Source of the DNA: Bradyrhizobium sp.
Lineage (GTDB): Bacteria; Pseudomonadota; Alphaproteobacteria; Rhizobiales; Xanthobacteraceae
DNA: 64,000 nt
Assembly (NCBI RefSeq): GCF_027451485.1
Contig: NZ_DAIDJE010000206.1
Span: forward strand, 38,486-102,485
Direction of reading: 5' to 3'
Under the pieces are notes generated by a model. That model searched no databases, was not told the DNA's origin, and saw only the letters and a program-made list of their open reading frames with translations. Below, in pieces: positions 1-9,110 of this stretch. Positions within the stretch are counted from its first letter, which is position 1, and every line of letters starts with the position of its first letter. The position numbers and the translations under genes were made by a program.

Positions 1-2
1 TT

Positions 3-548
3 AGCGGGTCATCGGGTGTCGCCTTGTTCGAGGCCTTTTATCGTTCCGGTGCGCTGGTCTTCGGCGGCGGCCATGTCGTGCTGCCGCTCTTGCGCGAAGC
101 ATTCGTGACCCCGGGCTGGCTCAGCGATAACGCATTTCTCGCCGGCTACGGCGCCGCGCAGGCAGTGCCGGGCCCGCTTTTCACCTTCGCCGCCTATCTC
201 GGGACCGTCGTATCTGCGGAGCCACACGGGCTTGCGGGTGCCGCGCTCGGGCTCCTCGGTATCTTTCTGCCGGGAATGCTGGTGCTGCTGGGAGTGCTTC
301 CGTTCTGGGATTCCTTTCGCAAGCGCCCGAACGCACAGGCAATCATGCGCGGCGTCAATGCTGCCGTCGTCGGCCTGCTCGGGGCAGCCCTCTACAATCC
401 GGTCTGGAGCACCTCGGTGAAAACGTCCGGGGATTTTGGCATCGCCCTGCTGGGCTTCGTTCTCCTGATTGCCTGGCGCGCTCCACCGCTGATCGTCGTC
501 GCGATCAGTGCGGCCGGCGGTATCCTGCTGGCGATGACCGGAGCGTAG
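3..548 (+). CDS. chrA: Chromate transporter, C-terminal half (5' end outside window)
   Basis: Inner-membrane transporter of the CHR family, which exports chromate in studied members. The reading frame is open to the left edge, so only about 181 C-terminal codons are visible. They start just before the GGGHVVLPLL motif typical of the second homologous half of two-domain ChrA proteins, followed by the AQAVPGPLF segment and several hydrophobic helices. The gene stops 3 bases before the convergent M20 peptidase gene. Family assignment is firm. Whether chromate is the real substrate cannot be judged, and the first half is not seen. Confidence 0.85.
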   Translation, partial: SGSSGVALFEAFYRSGALVFGGGHVVLPLLREAFVTPGWLSDNAFLAGYGAAQAVPGPLFTFAAYLGTVVSAEPHGLAGAALGLLGIFLPGMLVLLGVLPFWDSFRKRPNAQAIMRGVNAAVVGLLGAALYNPVWSTSVKTSGDFGIALLGFVLLIAWRAPPLIVVAISAAGGILLAMTGA

Positions 549-551
549 ATG

Positions 552-1682
552 CTAGGTGAGCGTGGCCAAAAGGCCTGCCATCAGGCGGCCGCGCTCCGCG
601 AGGCTGTCCACCTCGATATGTTCATTCAGCGTGTGCGCATCGGCGCCGCGAACGCCCAACCCATCCAGCGTCGGAATGCCCATCGCGCCGGTGAAATTGC
701 CGTCGGAACCGCCGCCGGCCGAGCCGTGCGGCAGCTCGAGACCCATCGAAGCCGCAACGCTGCGCGCCTTTTCGTAGAGCGCCATGGTGCCGGCATCCGG
801 CTCCCACACCGGGCGCGTCACGCCGCGCGTGACCTGGAAGGTCACGTCGTTGGACGTGCCGGACAAAGCCAGCATGCGTTCGACGCCGCGGTCGAGATCG
901 GCCTGGCGCTTGGCCATGCTGAGTGCTTCGCCGATGCAGGTGGTGGCGACGCAATTGACCCACTGGCCGCCATGCACGACTCCGACGGAGAATGTGCAGT
1001 CCTCGGATGTCATGCCGTCGATGATCAGGATCTGCCGCGCCATCTCGCGAATGGCCGAACGGCCCGATGACAAGGTGGCGCCGGCGTGACTCGGCCGGCC
1101 GGTGGCTTCGAGGTTGAATCGCGCGATTGCATAACGGCCGGTCACGACGCCGTTGTTGGGCCGGCCGGGTTCTGGCACCAGCACATATTTGTTGCGTCTG
1201 GCTTCGGCTTCGATGATATCTCGCGTCGAGGGGGTTCCGACTTCTTCGTCCGGCGTGAACAGCACGGTGACGGGCAGCGGCGTGGCGACGGCGGCCCGCG
1301 CCAGTTGCCGAATCGCTTCCAGCGCGAGGTAATTGCCGCCCTTCATATCGAAGATGCCCGGCCCATAGCATCTGTTGCCTTCGCGCCGCCACTTCAGCTT
1401 CTCGATCGTGCCGAGGGGATGTACGGTGTCGAGGTGTCCCGCGATCAGGACGCCGGGTTCGCCCTGCTTGGGATGAGGGAATTTGGCCCGCACGCAACCG
1501 CCGAAGCCCTGTCGTCCGGCGATGCGCTCCACCTGCGCGCCCATGATCGCCATTTCGCGGGCGGCCAGATCGAGCATGCGGTTCACCGCTGTCGCATCCC
1601 AGGTCGGGCTTTCGCATTCTACCCAGCTGCGCAGGCCAGTGAGCATGGTCTCGGAATCGAAAGGAAGGTTGGCGGGGTTCAT
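552..1682 (-). CDS. M20 family metallopeptidase (glutamate carboxypeptidase-like)
   Basis: Predicted cytoplasmic di-zinc hydrolase of 376 residues, the normal length for the CPG2/ArgE/DapE group. Visible metal-site motifs are GHLDTVHP (His83, Asp85), FDMKGG (Asp112), the catalytic pair in TPDEEVGT (Glu146/Glu147), PEPG (Glu171) and a C-terminal His (350 or 355, in DAHTLNEH). A lid/dimerisation domain sits near residues 180-290. Closest in feel to glutamate carboxypeptidases that cleave C-terminal glutamate from folates or peptides, but the substrate is not determined by these motifs. It has no signal peptide and stands alone, tail to tail with the chromate transporter. Confidence 0.85.
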   Translation of the reverse strand: MNPANLPFDSETMLTGLRSWVECESPTWDATAVNRMLDLAAREMAIMGAQVERIAGRQGFGGCVRAKFPHPKQGEPGVLIAGHLDTVHPLGTIEKLKWRREGNRCYGPGIFDMKGGNYLALEAIRQLARAAVATPLPVTVLFTPDEEVGTPSTRDIIEAEARRNKYVLVPEPGRPNNGVVTGRYAIARFNLEATGRPSHAGATLSSGRSAIREMARQILIIDGMTSEDCTFSVGVVHGGQWVNCVATTCIGEALSMAKRQADLDRGVERMLALSGTSNDVTFQVTRGVTRPVWEPDAGTMALYEKARSVAASMGLELPHGSAGGGSDGNFTGAMGIPTLDGLGVRGADAHTLNEHIEVDSLAERGRLMAGLLATLT

Positions 1683-2054
1683 CTGATACTCTCGATCTCC
1701 ACAGGGGAATTTCGACGGATGGAAGTTCAGTGCCGCTTAAAAGAAGGATTGGTGACAAATTTGTAAAGTCAAACTTCTGCAAAACAGGTACGCCGCGAGG
1801 CAATACGCTGCTTGTCTTGTCGATGCGGCAACGGTCGGCAAGGGCGCGAGGGCTTCCAGAAATGGTTTGCAGAGATCGTCCTCGATATGACCGCCAAGCT
1901 ATCCGATCACCATCTCTCAACATACACAGCTTTGTGCGTGCGTGTGGGAAAACTCAGCAATTGAAGTCAAACCTACACATATGTGTCATTGAGGTTTTCT
2001 ATCTGTCAGCCCCGCACGCCTCAAAATTCTTTTGAGAGGCAAATGGGGAGAAAG
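1683..2054. other. Divergent intergenic region with a perfect palindrome
   Basis: A 372-base gap between the leftward peptidase and the rightward phosphoesterase. No convincing coding sequence is seen. It is more AT-rich than its surroundings near 1740-1790 and 1950-2035. A perfect 12-base palindrome, ACACATATGTGT, lies at 1975-1986, about 70 bases before the phosphoesterase start, and could be a regulator site (inference). Confidence 0.5.
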
Positions 2055-3782
2055 ATGAAACATCTGAAACTCAAATCGGCTCTGCTTTCTTCGGCCGCGA
2101 TGATCGCCGTCGCCGCCGCCTTCACGACGACCGGTTCCGTTGCCGGTAACCTCGAGAGCCAGCTGGCTCCGGTGATGAACCTGGTCGACGACGTCGCTTC
2201 GAACGCGAAGAAGGAGGTCGGCGCGGACAGGCTGCCGACCAGGACTCCGATCAAGCACCTCGTGGTTATTTTCAACGAGAACGTATCGTTTGATCATTAT
2301 TTCGGCACTTACCCGAACGCGCTGAACCCGGACGGTGAGCCGCCCTTCGAGCCGGCCAAGAAGACGCCGCGCGACATCAACAACCTGCTGTCGAACCCTT
2401 CGCTGCTCGACAACAACCCGAACCTCAATCCGGCCAACGGCGCCGGCGCCTCCAACCCGTTCCGTCTTGACCGCACGCAGGCTGGCACCGCCGACCAGAA
2501 CCACGCCTATACCGCCGAGCAGGCGGCGTATGACGGCGGCAAGAACGACCTGTTTCCGCTCGATACCGGCAGTGGCACCAAGGGCGGTGCCGGTGCATTC
2601 GGCACCACCGCTCAAGTGATGGGCTATTTCGATGGCAACACCGTCACCGCGATGTGGAACTACGCTCAGAACTACGCGATGAGCGACAATTCGTGGACCG
2701 ACGACTACGGGCCATCGACGCCCGGCGCTCTCAACATGTTCGCCGGCAGCACCAATGGCGCGGTCGTTCCGGCGGGCCTTTCCGCCAGCACCATTCCGGA
2801 TGGGCAGGGCGGCCTGACGCTGATCAACGACACCGATCCAACCGGCGACATCTGCTCGAGCCCGACGAGACAGGTCGCGCTGACCGGCAAGAATGTCGGC
2901 GATCTGCTCAATGCGGCGAATATCCCATGGGGTTCGTTCATGGGCGGTTTCAATCTGCAAACCATCAACAACAACGGCACGACTGGTTGCGCGCGCAGCT
3001 CGGTGAGCGCGGTTACCGGTACGGTTACCGACTACATCCCGCACCATGCCTGGTTCCAGTATTATGCATCGACGGCCAACCTGAACCATGCCCGTCCGAC
3101 GTCGATCAAGGCGATCGGCTATACCAAGGTCCCGGGCACCAACAAGATCGACCCGGCCAATCACGCCTATGACCTGGAGGACTTCACGAAGGCGGTCGGC
3201 TCCGGCAATTATCCCGCGGTTTCTTTCATCAAGCTACCCGCCTATCAGGACGCTCACCCCGGTTACTCCGATCCGCTCGATGAGCAGACGGGGGTGGTCA
3301 ACCTGATCAACTTCCTCCAGCAGCAGGAGGATTGGGACTCCACCGCCGTGATCATCGCCTATGACGACTCCGACGGCTGGTACGACCACGCCTTTGTCGC
3401 CCCGACGCATGGTTCGTTCTCGAGCGCCGACGCGTTGAACGGCACCGGCAACTGCGGCACGCCCGGCGTCACACCTGAGCCAAACGGTGTGAAGGGCCTG
3501 CCGGTTGCTGGCCGCTGCGGCCCCGGCACGCGCATGCCGTTTATGGTGATCTCGCCCTATGCGAAAAAGAACTATGTCAGCCACGTGTTGACCACGCAGG
3601 CTTCGGTCACGCAGTTCATCGAGGACAACTGGTTGAACGGCGAGCGTATCGGCGAGGGCTCCTTCGATGCTACGACCGGTTCGATCATGGACATGTTCGA
3701 CTTCAGGCGGAAGCACTCGGAAAAGCTGATCCTCGATCCGACGTTCGGCGTCGTGGACAGCAGAGACAAGATCAAGAACTGA
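2055..3782 (+). CDS. Exported phosphoesterase family protein (phospholipase C / acid phosphatase AcpA type)
   Basis: Member of the PF04185 phosphoesterase family, which hydrolyses phosphate esters such as phospholipids in the periplasm or outside the cell. The 575-residue product begins with a Sec signal peptide (basic MKHLKLK, then a hydrophobic run to about residue 27). The family N-terminal metal-site motif NENVSFDHYFG is near residue 80 and the C-terminal YDDSDGWYDH block near residue 440. The start at 2055 has GGGGAG five bases upstream; in-frame starts at 1983 and 2043 are less likely. The di-haem peroxidase gene follows 11 bases downstream, so the two are probably cotranscribed. True substrate unknown. 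Confidence 0.85.
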   Translation: MKHLKLKSALLSSAAMIAVAAAFTTTGSVAGNLESQLAPVMNLVDDVASNAKKEVGADRLPTRTPIKHLVVIFNENVSFDHYFGTYPNALNPDGEPPFEPAKKTPRDINNLLSNPSLLDNNPNLNPANGAGASNPFRLDRTQAGTADQNHAYTAEQAAYDGGKNDLFPLDTGSGTKGGAGAFGTTAQVMGYFDGNTVTAMWNYAQNYAMSDNSWTDDYGPSTPGALNMFAGSTNGAVVPAGLSASTIPDGQGGLTLINDTDPTGDICSSPTRQVALTGKNVGDLLNAANIPWGSFMGGFNLQTINNNGTTGCARSSVSAVTGTVTDYIPHHAWFQYYASTANLNHARPTSIKAIGYTKVPGTNKIDPANHAYDLEDFTKAVGSGNYPAVSFIKLPAYQDAHPGYSDPLDEQTGVVNLINFLQQQEDWDSTAVIIAYDDSDGWYDHAFVAPTHGSFSSADALNGTGNCGTPGVTPEPNGVKGLPVAGRCGPGTRMPFMVISPYAKKNYVSHVLTTQASVTQFIEDNWLNGERIGEGSFDATTGSIMDMFDFRRKHSEKLILDPTFGVVDSRDKIKN

Positions 3783-3793
3783 GCTGATCTGAC

Positions 3794-5122
3794 ATGCTTC
3801 GTCGCACAATTGTGTGGTCCCTCGGCGCCGGCCTTCTGGCCGGCGCCGTCTTCGCTACCGAGCCGCAGACGTTGCCCGGCGCAAATCCGAAACCGGTTCA
3901 TCTGATCCGCCGCCCGGTCGCGCCGCTTTCCGCCATGGCAAGACTGGGGCGAGATATTTTCTTCGACGCGAGACTGTCGTCGTCTGGCAAGATCGCTTGC
4001 GCTTCCTGCCACAGTCCCGACCATGCCTACGGTCCGCCGAACGACGGCCCCGTCATGCTTGGAGGACCCGACCTGACGTTGCAGGGCGCGCGGGCCGTTC
4101 CGTCATTGACCTATCTCGAACGGCAGCTTGATTTCAGTATCGGCCCCGAAAAGGAAGACGAGAACGATAACGTCGCCGGTCTGGCGCAGCAGGCCGAGGC
4201 CGGCAAGGGCGCCGTGCGCTTCGAGAAGATCGCGACGCAGACCGCGCAAAGCGCCAACATCGTGCCTCAAGGCGGCCTGTTCTGGGACGGCCGCGCCGAT
4301 ACGCTTCAGATCCAGGCGTCGGGTCCGTTGCTCGATCCGCGGGAGATGGATGGCGGCAGCGTCGAGATCATTGCCGAAAAGCTGCGCAACGCACCTTATG
4401 CCAAGAAATTTGCGGCCTTGTTCGGCGAGCGGGTTTTCAAGGACACAAAGCTGCTCGTCACGGAGGCGTCCTTCGCAGTGGGCCGCTACCAGATGGAGGA
4501 GCCGAGCTTTCACTCCTACACCAGCAAGTACGATTACTGGCTGGAAGGAAAGGCTCGTTTGAGCGAGGCCGAACTGCGCGGCCTTCGCTTGTTCAACGAT
4601 CCCCAGAAAGCCAATTGCGCCGGCTGCCACACCTCGCAGCCTTCACGCGAAGGATACCCGCCGCGCTTTACCGACACCCAATATGAGGCGCTTGGCGCAC
4701 CGCGCAATCTGGCGCTTACCGACACAAGGAATCCCAACTACTACGACCTCGGGGTGTGCGGCCCGATTCGCAAGGACGTTGCCCTGCAGACCCAGTTCTG
4801 CGGCATGTTCAAGACGCCGAGCTTGCGCAACACCGCCATTCGCCACGCGTACTTCCACAACGGCGTTTTCCGCACGCTGCAGCAGGTGCTGGACTTCTAC
4901 ACCTTCCGCGATACAAATCCGGAAAAGGTTTATCCGGTGGACGCCGATGGCAAAGTGCAGAAGTACAACGATATCCCGTTGCAGTATCAGGCGAACGTCG
5001 ATGTCGCCGATCCGCCGTTCAACCGCCACCGCGGCGATCAGCCGGCAATGACGCCTCAGGATGAAACCGATATCATCGCATTCCTGCAAACGCTCAACGA
5101 CGGCTACAGCCCCGAAGAGTAG
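3794..5122 (+). CDS. Di-haem cytochrome c peroxidase / MauG-family protein
   Basis: Periplasmic protein of 442 residues with two covalent haem c sites: CASCH at 69-73 and CAGCH at 275-279, the arrangement of bacterial cytochrome c peroxidases and MauG-like enzymes. A short N-terminal hydrophobic segment (residues 5-21) serves as export signal. FWDGRADT at about 163-170 and the MFKTPSLRN block near 347 are typical of this superfamily. It is longer than classical CcpA (about 330 residues) and has an insertion between the haem sites. It follows the phosphoesterase gene by 11 bases. Reduction of hydrogen peroxide is the family reaction; the MauG-like alternative, oxidation of a partner protein, cannot be excluded. 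Confidence 0.85.
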   Translation: MLRRTIVWSLGAGLLAGAVFATEPQTLPGANPKPVHLIRRPVAPLSAMARLGRDIFFDARLSSSGKIACASCHSPDHAYGPPNDGPVMLGGPDLTLQGARAVPSLTYLERQLDFSIGPEKEDENDNVAGLAQQAEAGKGAVRFEKIATQTAQSANIVPQGGLFWDGRADTLQIQASGPLLDPREMDGGSVEIIAEKLRNAPYAKKFAALFGERVFKDTKLLVTEASFAVGRYQMEEPSFHSYTSKYDYWLEGKARLSEAELRGLRLFNDPQKANCAGCHTSQPSREGYPPRFTDTQYEALGAPRNLALTDTRNPNYYDLGVCGPIRKDVALQTQFCGMFKTPSLRNTAIRHAYFHNGVFRTLQQVLDFYTFRDTNPEKVYPVDADGKVQKYNDIPLQYQANVDVADPPFNRHRGDQPAMTPQDETDIIAFLQTLNDGYSPEE

Positions 5123-5339
5123 GGCAAATCGTGCGGCCTGGACGGCAACGGATGACAGCTTCCGTTGCCGTCTGCATTTGGCGCAAAGCCATTCCCCTGA
5201 AAGTCGATTGACGCGCCGTGTAGGCGGTGCAAGTCTCAAAAATATCGAAAGACTTACAAGGTGTTAGTGTCGCGAAATCACGCAACACGTGCACATTGGA
5301 TAAGCGGCGATGCCCGATTTCACATCAGGAGACAGGTCC

Positions 5340-6914
5340 ATGTGGTGCAGGAACTTGAAATTTGCGGCCTTCGCGCTCGCCCTCGTCGCGGCCGCGCCGG
5401 CGTCTGCCACAACCATCACCGCGGTGATGCATTCCGACCTGCGTGTGATCGATCCCGGATTCACGACCGCCTATATCACCCGGGACCACGGCTACATGGT
5501 CTATGACACGCTGCTTTCGGAAGACGCGAACTTCAAGATCCAGCCGCAGATGGCGGACTGGAAGGTCTCCGACGACAAGCTGACCTACACCTTCACGCTG
5601 CGCGACGGGTTGAAATGGCATGACGGCACGCCGGTGACGGCGGAGGACTGTGTCGCATCGCTCAAGCGCTGGGGCCGCAATGACGGCATGGGCCAGAAGC
5701 TGATGGATTTTACCGCGAGCCTTACCGCCGCGGACCAAAGGACCATCGTGCTGAAGCTGAAGGAGCCCTATGGCCTCGTGCTGGAATCGATCGGCAAGCC
5801 GTCCTCGCTGGTGCCGTTCATGATGCCCAAGCGCCTTGCCGAGACACCGCCCGGCCAGCAGATCAAGGAGCAGATCGGCTCGGGCCCTTTCAAGTTCGTG
5901 GCAAGCGAATTCCAGCCCGGCGTGAAGGCGGTCTATGTCAAGAACACCGACTATGTGCCGCGCAAGGAGCCGCCGAGCTGGACCTCGGGCGGCAAGGTGG
6001 TGAAGGTCGATCGCGTCGAATGGATCACCATGCCGGATGCGCAGACTGCGGTGAACGCGCTGCAATCAGGCGATATCGATTTCATGGAGAACCCGCCGTG
6101 GGATCTTCTGCCGGCGCTTTCCGCCAATCCGGAATTGAAAGTCCAAACACTGAACAAGCTTGGTTACCAGACGCTGGGGCGGATGAACTTCCTTTATCCG
6201 CCGTTCGATAACGTCAAGGTGCGCCGCGCTGCCTTCCTGGCGATCAACCAGAAGGAGGTGCTCGACGCGCTCGTCGGCAACCCCGAATATTATCGGATCT
6301 GCGGCGCAGTGTTCGTCTGTGGCACGCCGCTCGCTTCCGATGTCGGATCGGAGACGCTGGTGAAGGGTAACGGCATGGCGGAGGCGAAGAAGCTGCTCGC
6401 CGAATCCGGCTACGACGGCACGCCGGTCGTGGTGATGGCGCCGGGCGACGTCGTGACGCTGAAGGCGCAGCCGATCGTGGCAGCGCAACAGTTGCGCGAA
6501 GCCGGCTTCAAGGTCGATGTACAGGCGACCGACTGGCAGACCGTCGTCACCCGCCGCGCCAGCCAGAAGCCGCCGAAGGAAGGCGGCTGGAATATGTTCT
6601 TCACCAACTGGGCCGGCGCCGACGTCGTCAACCCCATCGCCAACGTCTCGATCAACGGAAAGGGCAAGAATGGGGGCTGGTTCGGCTGGCCCGACGATCC
6701 GAAGATGGAGGCCTTGCGCGACGCCTTCGCACGCGCGTCGTCGCCGGAAGAGCAGAAGAAGCTCGCCGAACAGATCCAGAAGGAGAATTACGATCAGGTG
6801 ATCTATATCCCGCTCGGCCAGTTTCTGATTCCCAGCGCATGGCGCACCTCGCTCAAGGGCGTGCTCGACGGTCCGGCGACGCCGATCTTCTGGAATATCG
6901 AGAAGAAGGAGTAG
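5340..6914 (+). CDS. ABC transporter substrate-binding protein, peptide/nickel family (SBP_bac_5)
   Basis: Periplasmic binding protein of about 524 residues, standard for family 5 (DppA/OppA/NikA). A signal peptide covers roughly residues 1-24 and ends APASA. The conserved opening ITAVMHSDLRVIDPGF and WHDGTPVTAEDCVASLKRWG (about residues 98-117) are diagnostic. The start at 5340 is preceded by TCAGGAGAC; the in-frame ATG at 5310 lacks this. No permease or ATPase gene adjoins it: the next gene is on the other strand, so this is an orphan binding protein relying on transporter parts elsewhere. Ligand unknown. Confidence 0.88.
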   Translation: MWCRNLKFAAFALALVAAAPASATTITAVMHSDLRVIDPGFTTAYITRDHGYMVYDTLLSEDANFKIQPQMADWKVSDDKLTYTFTLRDGLKWHDGTPVTAEDCVASLKRWGRNDGMGQKLMDFTASLTAADQRTIVLKLKEPYGLVLESIGKPSSLVPFMMPKRLAETPPGQQIKEQIGSGPFKFVASEFQPGVKAVYVKNTDYVPRKEPPSWTSGGKVVKVDRVEWITMPDAQTAVNALQSGDIDFMENPPWDLLPALSANPELKVQTLNKLGYQTLGRMNFLYPPFDNVKVRRAAFLAINQKEVLDALVGNPEYYRICGAVFVCGTPLASDVGSETLVKGNGMAEAKKLLAESGYDGTPVVVMAPGDVVTLKAQPIVAAQQLREAGFKVDVQATDWQTVVTRRASQKPPKEGGWNMFFTNWAGADVVNPIANVSINGKGKNGGWFGWPDDPKMEALRDAFARASSPEEQKKLAEQIQKENYDQVIYIPLGQFLIPSAWRTSLKGVLDGPATPIFWNIEKKE

Positions 6915-6920
6915 GGGCGA

Positions 6921-8243
6921 TCAACCGTCCCGCAGCGGCAGCGGCTGATCGGCGAGCATGCCCTTGACGACGGCCTCGCGGGCTTTCGCGGCATCAAGCG
7001 CGTGGATCGCCAGCAGGTCGGCGCAATCGGCGACGATCTGATCGGCATCCTGCATCAGCTTCAGCTCCTTGTAACGATCGTGTTGCTTCAATCCCATGCT
7101 CTGACCGACCAGTTCAAGCAGGTTGACGATGCGGAACGGCCAGTCGCGCTCATGTGCGCAGAGCTCGCGATGCTCGGAATGATAGATGGTGACGAGTGCG
7201 TCGATGCCGGCCTCGCGGGCAGTCTCCAGTTCCTTGCGCGTCAACTCGCGCTTGAACTCGGGCAGGACGCTCAGGCTCACGCCCTGCAGTCCGAACGCCG
7301 GCTGCTTCAGGTCGACGAGCGTGATGCCGGGAATGGCTTCCAGGGTTTTGATGGCGGCTTCCACCACGCCGGAGACGCCGGGATGGCGATGCAGCGCGAC
7401 GCGCATTGGAACGCGTTCACGCAGATGGGGCGTGAGCTGATCGAGGCGCTGCGCCAGGAAGCGAAGGAACGGCGTCATCTCGAACGGGCGAGCGCCGCGC
7501 TGGCGTTCGAGCGCGGGCAGGGTGGTTTCGGTGAACTGGACATAGCAGCTGGGACACCAGGAAATGACCTCGCCTGACTTCGACTGTGCCAGCTTGTCGA
7601 CGCTGCTCGTTCCCATCCGGCCGGACATTTCGACATCGCCGGATCGCAACTGCATGACGCCGCAGCAATGGCTCGGTCCGCCCATCACCTCATAGCCGAT
7701 ACCGAGCGCGTCCATGATGTCGAGAGCGAGGAGCGCGATGTGCGGCGTCTTGAGCACATTGCAGCCGGTGTAGAACACGAAATCCGGCAGCTCGTTCGTC
7801 ACATTCGCTGACGCCGGTTTCTGGCCGAGCCGTGCCAGCACCTGATCGTCCAGCTGAAGCTGCGAAAGCATGGCGACTTCACGGCTGACGTCGCGGTATC
7901 TCTCCAGTCCTTGCCGTCGCCGCGCCGGCAAATCATTCCTGGTTTTGGCCATGGCAACGCGCGCCATCGCGAGCAGAAAGCGCGGATTGATCGCTTCATC
8001 GCAGGCCGTGATGCATGCACCATGAAGCGTGCAGGCTTGCGCCCATTTCCGCGACGCCTCCAGTCCCTGACCCTCGCGCAGAATATCGAGGATGCCGCCA
8101 ATGACATCCACGGGCGCCGCATCTGCAATGCCCGCCGGCTTCACGCTCGGGCATACCTCGATGCACTTGCCGCAGCGGGTGCAGGCATCCACCATCTCGT
8201 CGACGCGTTCCTGGACCGCCTCTTCAAAGGAGAGATGAGACAT
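6921..8243 (-). CDS. (Fe-S)-binding protein with one CCG domain (HdrD/GlpC-like)
   Basis: A 440-residue soluble iron-sulfur protein of the heterodisulfide reductase subunit D / GlpC type. The first 4Fe-4S motif is complete (Cys21, 24, 27, 31). The second reads CTLHGACITAC, with His74 where a cysteine is expected between Cys71 and Cys77/Cys81. One full CCG domain is present (Cys161, Cys193-194, Cys230, Cys233). The second CCG block expected near residues 280-380 keeps its fold-like spacing but lacks the cysteines. Such proteins usually pass electrons between a flavoprotein and quinone or disulfide. No flavin partner gene adjoins it, so its reaction is unknown. Confidence 0.75.
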   Translation of the reverse strand: MSHLSFEEAVQERVDEMVDACTRCGKCIEVCPSVKPAGIADAAPVDVIGGILDILREGQGLEASRKWAQACTLHGACITACDEAINPRFLLAMARVAMAKTRNDLPARRRQGLERYRDVSREVAMLSQLQLDDQVLARLGQKPASANVTNELPDFVFYTGCNVLKTPHIALLALDIMDALGIGYEVMGGPSHCCGVMQLRSGDVEMSGRMGTSSVDKLAQSKSGEVISWCPSCYVQFTETTLPALERQRGARPFEMTPFLRFLAQRLDQLTPHLRERVPMRVALHRHPGVSGVVEAAIKTLEAIPGITLVDLKQPAFGLQGVSLSVLPEFKRELTRKELETAREAGIDALVTIYHSEHRELCAHERDWPFRIVNLLELVGQSMGLKQHDRYKELKLMQDADQIVADCADLLAIHALDAAKAREAVVKGMLADQPLPLRDG

Positions 8244-8473
8244 GGAGCATGCTTCCGGTCTAGGCGACTACTTCTTCTATCACCACGGGCTTTGCCTATA
8301 AAGCGGCGCATGTTGCAGGTTGCGGAAGCCGCCGCCCGTGAGCATGGCCGCGACTCACGTTGAAGAAGCGGCCAATGGTGGCTTGAGCAAGGTGGATGAC
8401 GAATCTAGACCACGAGGGATTTCATGCAAAACGTTTGCGGGGCATAGGCAAAAAAGCTATGCAGGCCAACAAC

Positions 8474-8560
8474 GCGGACGTGGCGGAATTGGTAGACGCA
8501 AGGGACTTAAAATCCCTCGATGGCAACGTCGTGCGGGTTCGAGTCCCGCCGCCCGCACCA
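8474..8560 (+). tRNA. tRNA-Leu (anticodon UAA)
   Basis: An 87-base gene with the CCA end encoded. A long variable arm, a three-pair D stem, the TTCGAGT T loop and the anticodon loop CTTAAAA (anticodon TAA) identify a class II leucine tRNA. The 7-bp acceptor stem pairs except at position 5 with 68, an A-C mismatch; a T at 8552 would restore it. It stands alone, with no other tRNA nearby, and no integrase or duplicated 3' end is seen downstream. Confidence 0.95.
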
Positions 8561-8850
8561 GATCGAGTGCCGCTGTCGCAAGATCGCGATAACTCTCAGC
8601 AGTGGGTTGCGCTTGCCGGCCCGGATCGGTGTCATCCGGATTTCCGACGGCTTCGTCAAAATCTTGCTGTCCACGCCTGTCACTGCTCATTACTCAAGAT
8701 GAGCTGACTGCCGAAAATTTGCTTGACCAAAGTATCAGCGGCTCCCGTCCGGGCATTCTCAGCCATTTTAACTTAGGTTGTCGCGGCCCCAAGCCGCTGC
8801 TCTTAGCCTTAAAAGCCGGAGCTGCGGGTTCGGTTATTCGGGAGTAAGCC

Positions 8851-9051
8851 TTGAAAAAGAGACGGCGGTTTAAACAAACAACCCCTCTGAAAGAGCGACT
8901 CATGGCGTTCGCCGAACAAGTGCGAGAGCAGGCATCGACGCTGCCGCCCGGTCCCGAAAGGGAAGACCTCCTGAAAAGAGCGAGCCGAGCGGACACGGCG
9001 GCACATATTGACGAATGGATCAATTCGACCGGGCTGCAGTCACCGACTTAG
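8851..9051 (+). CDS. Small conserved-looking hypothetical protein (66 aa)
   Basis: TTG start with GGGAGTAAG nine bases upstream. The product is highly charged, with a basic N-terminus (MKKRRRFK) and a predicted helical body containing acidic-basic heptads and no membrane segment or cysteine. Codon usage matches neighbouring genes. I do not recognise a named family. It lies between the tRNA-Leu gene and the convergent aldehyde dehydrogenase gene. Translation is likely from the ribosome site and composition, but the function is unknown. Confidence 0.6.
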   Translation: MKKRRRFKQTTPLKERLMAFAEQVREQASTLPPGPEREDLLKRASRADTAAHIDEWINSTGLQSPT

Positions 9052-9110
9052 GCGGCAACCGGAACCAGCCATGCCGGCGGCCCCGGTGCGCAGCGCTCCG
9101 GGCACAGCGC

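Noticed and set aside
1986..3164. A 392-codon minus-strand frame opposite the phosphoesterase gene
   Set aside because: Val/Arg-rich shadow with no recognisable motif; the plus-strand gene has signal peptide and catalytic motifs.
8320..8592. Plus-strand frame running through the tRNA-Leu gene
   Set aside because: It crosses a certain tRNA gene and has Arg/Gly-rich composition without a ribosome site.
8474..9051. tRNA-Leu as an integration site for a mobile element
   Set aside because: No integrase, no duplicated tRNA 3' end and no change in gene character is seen downstream.
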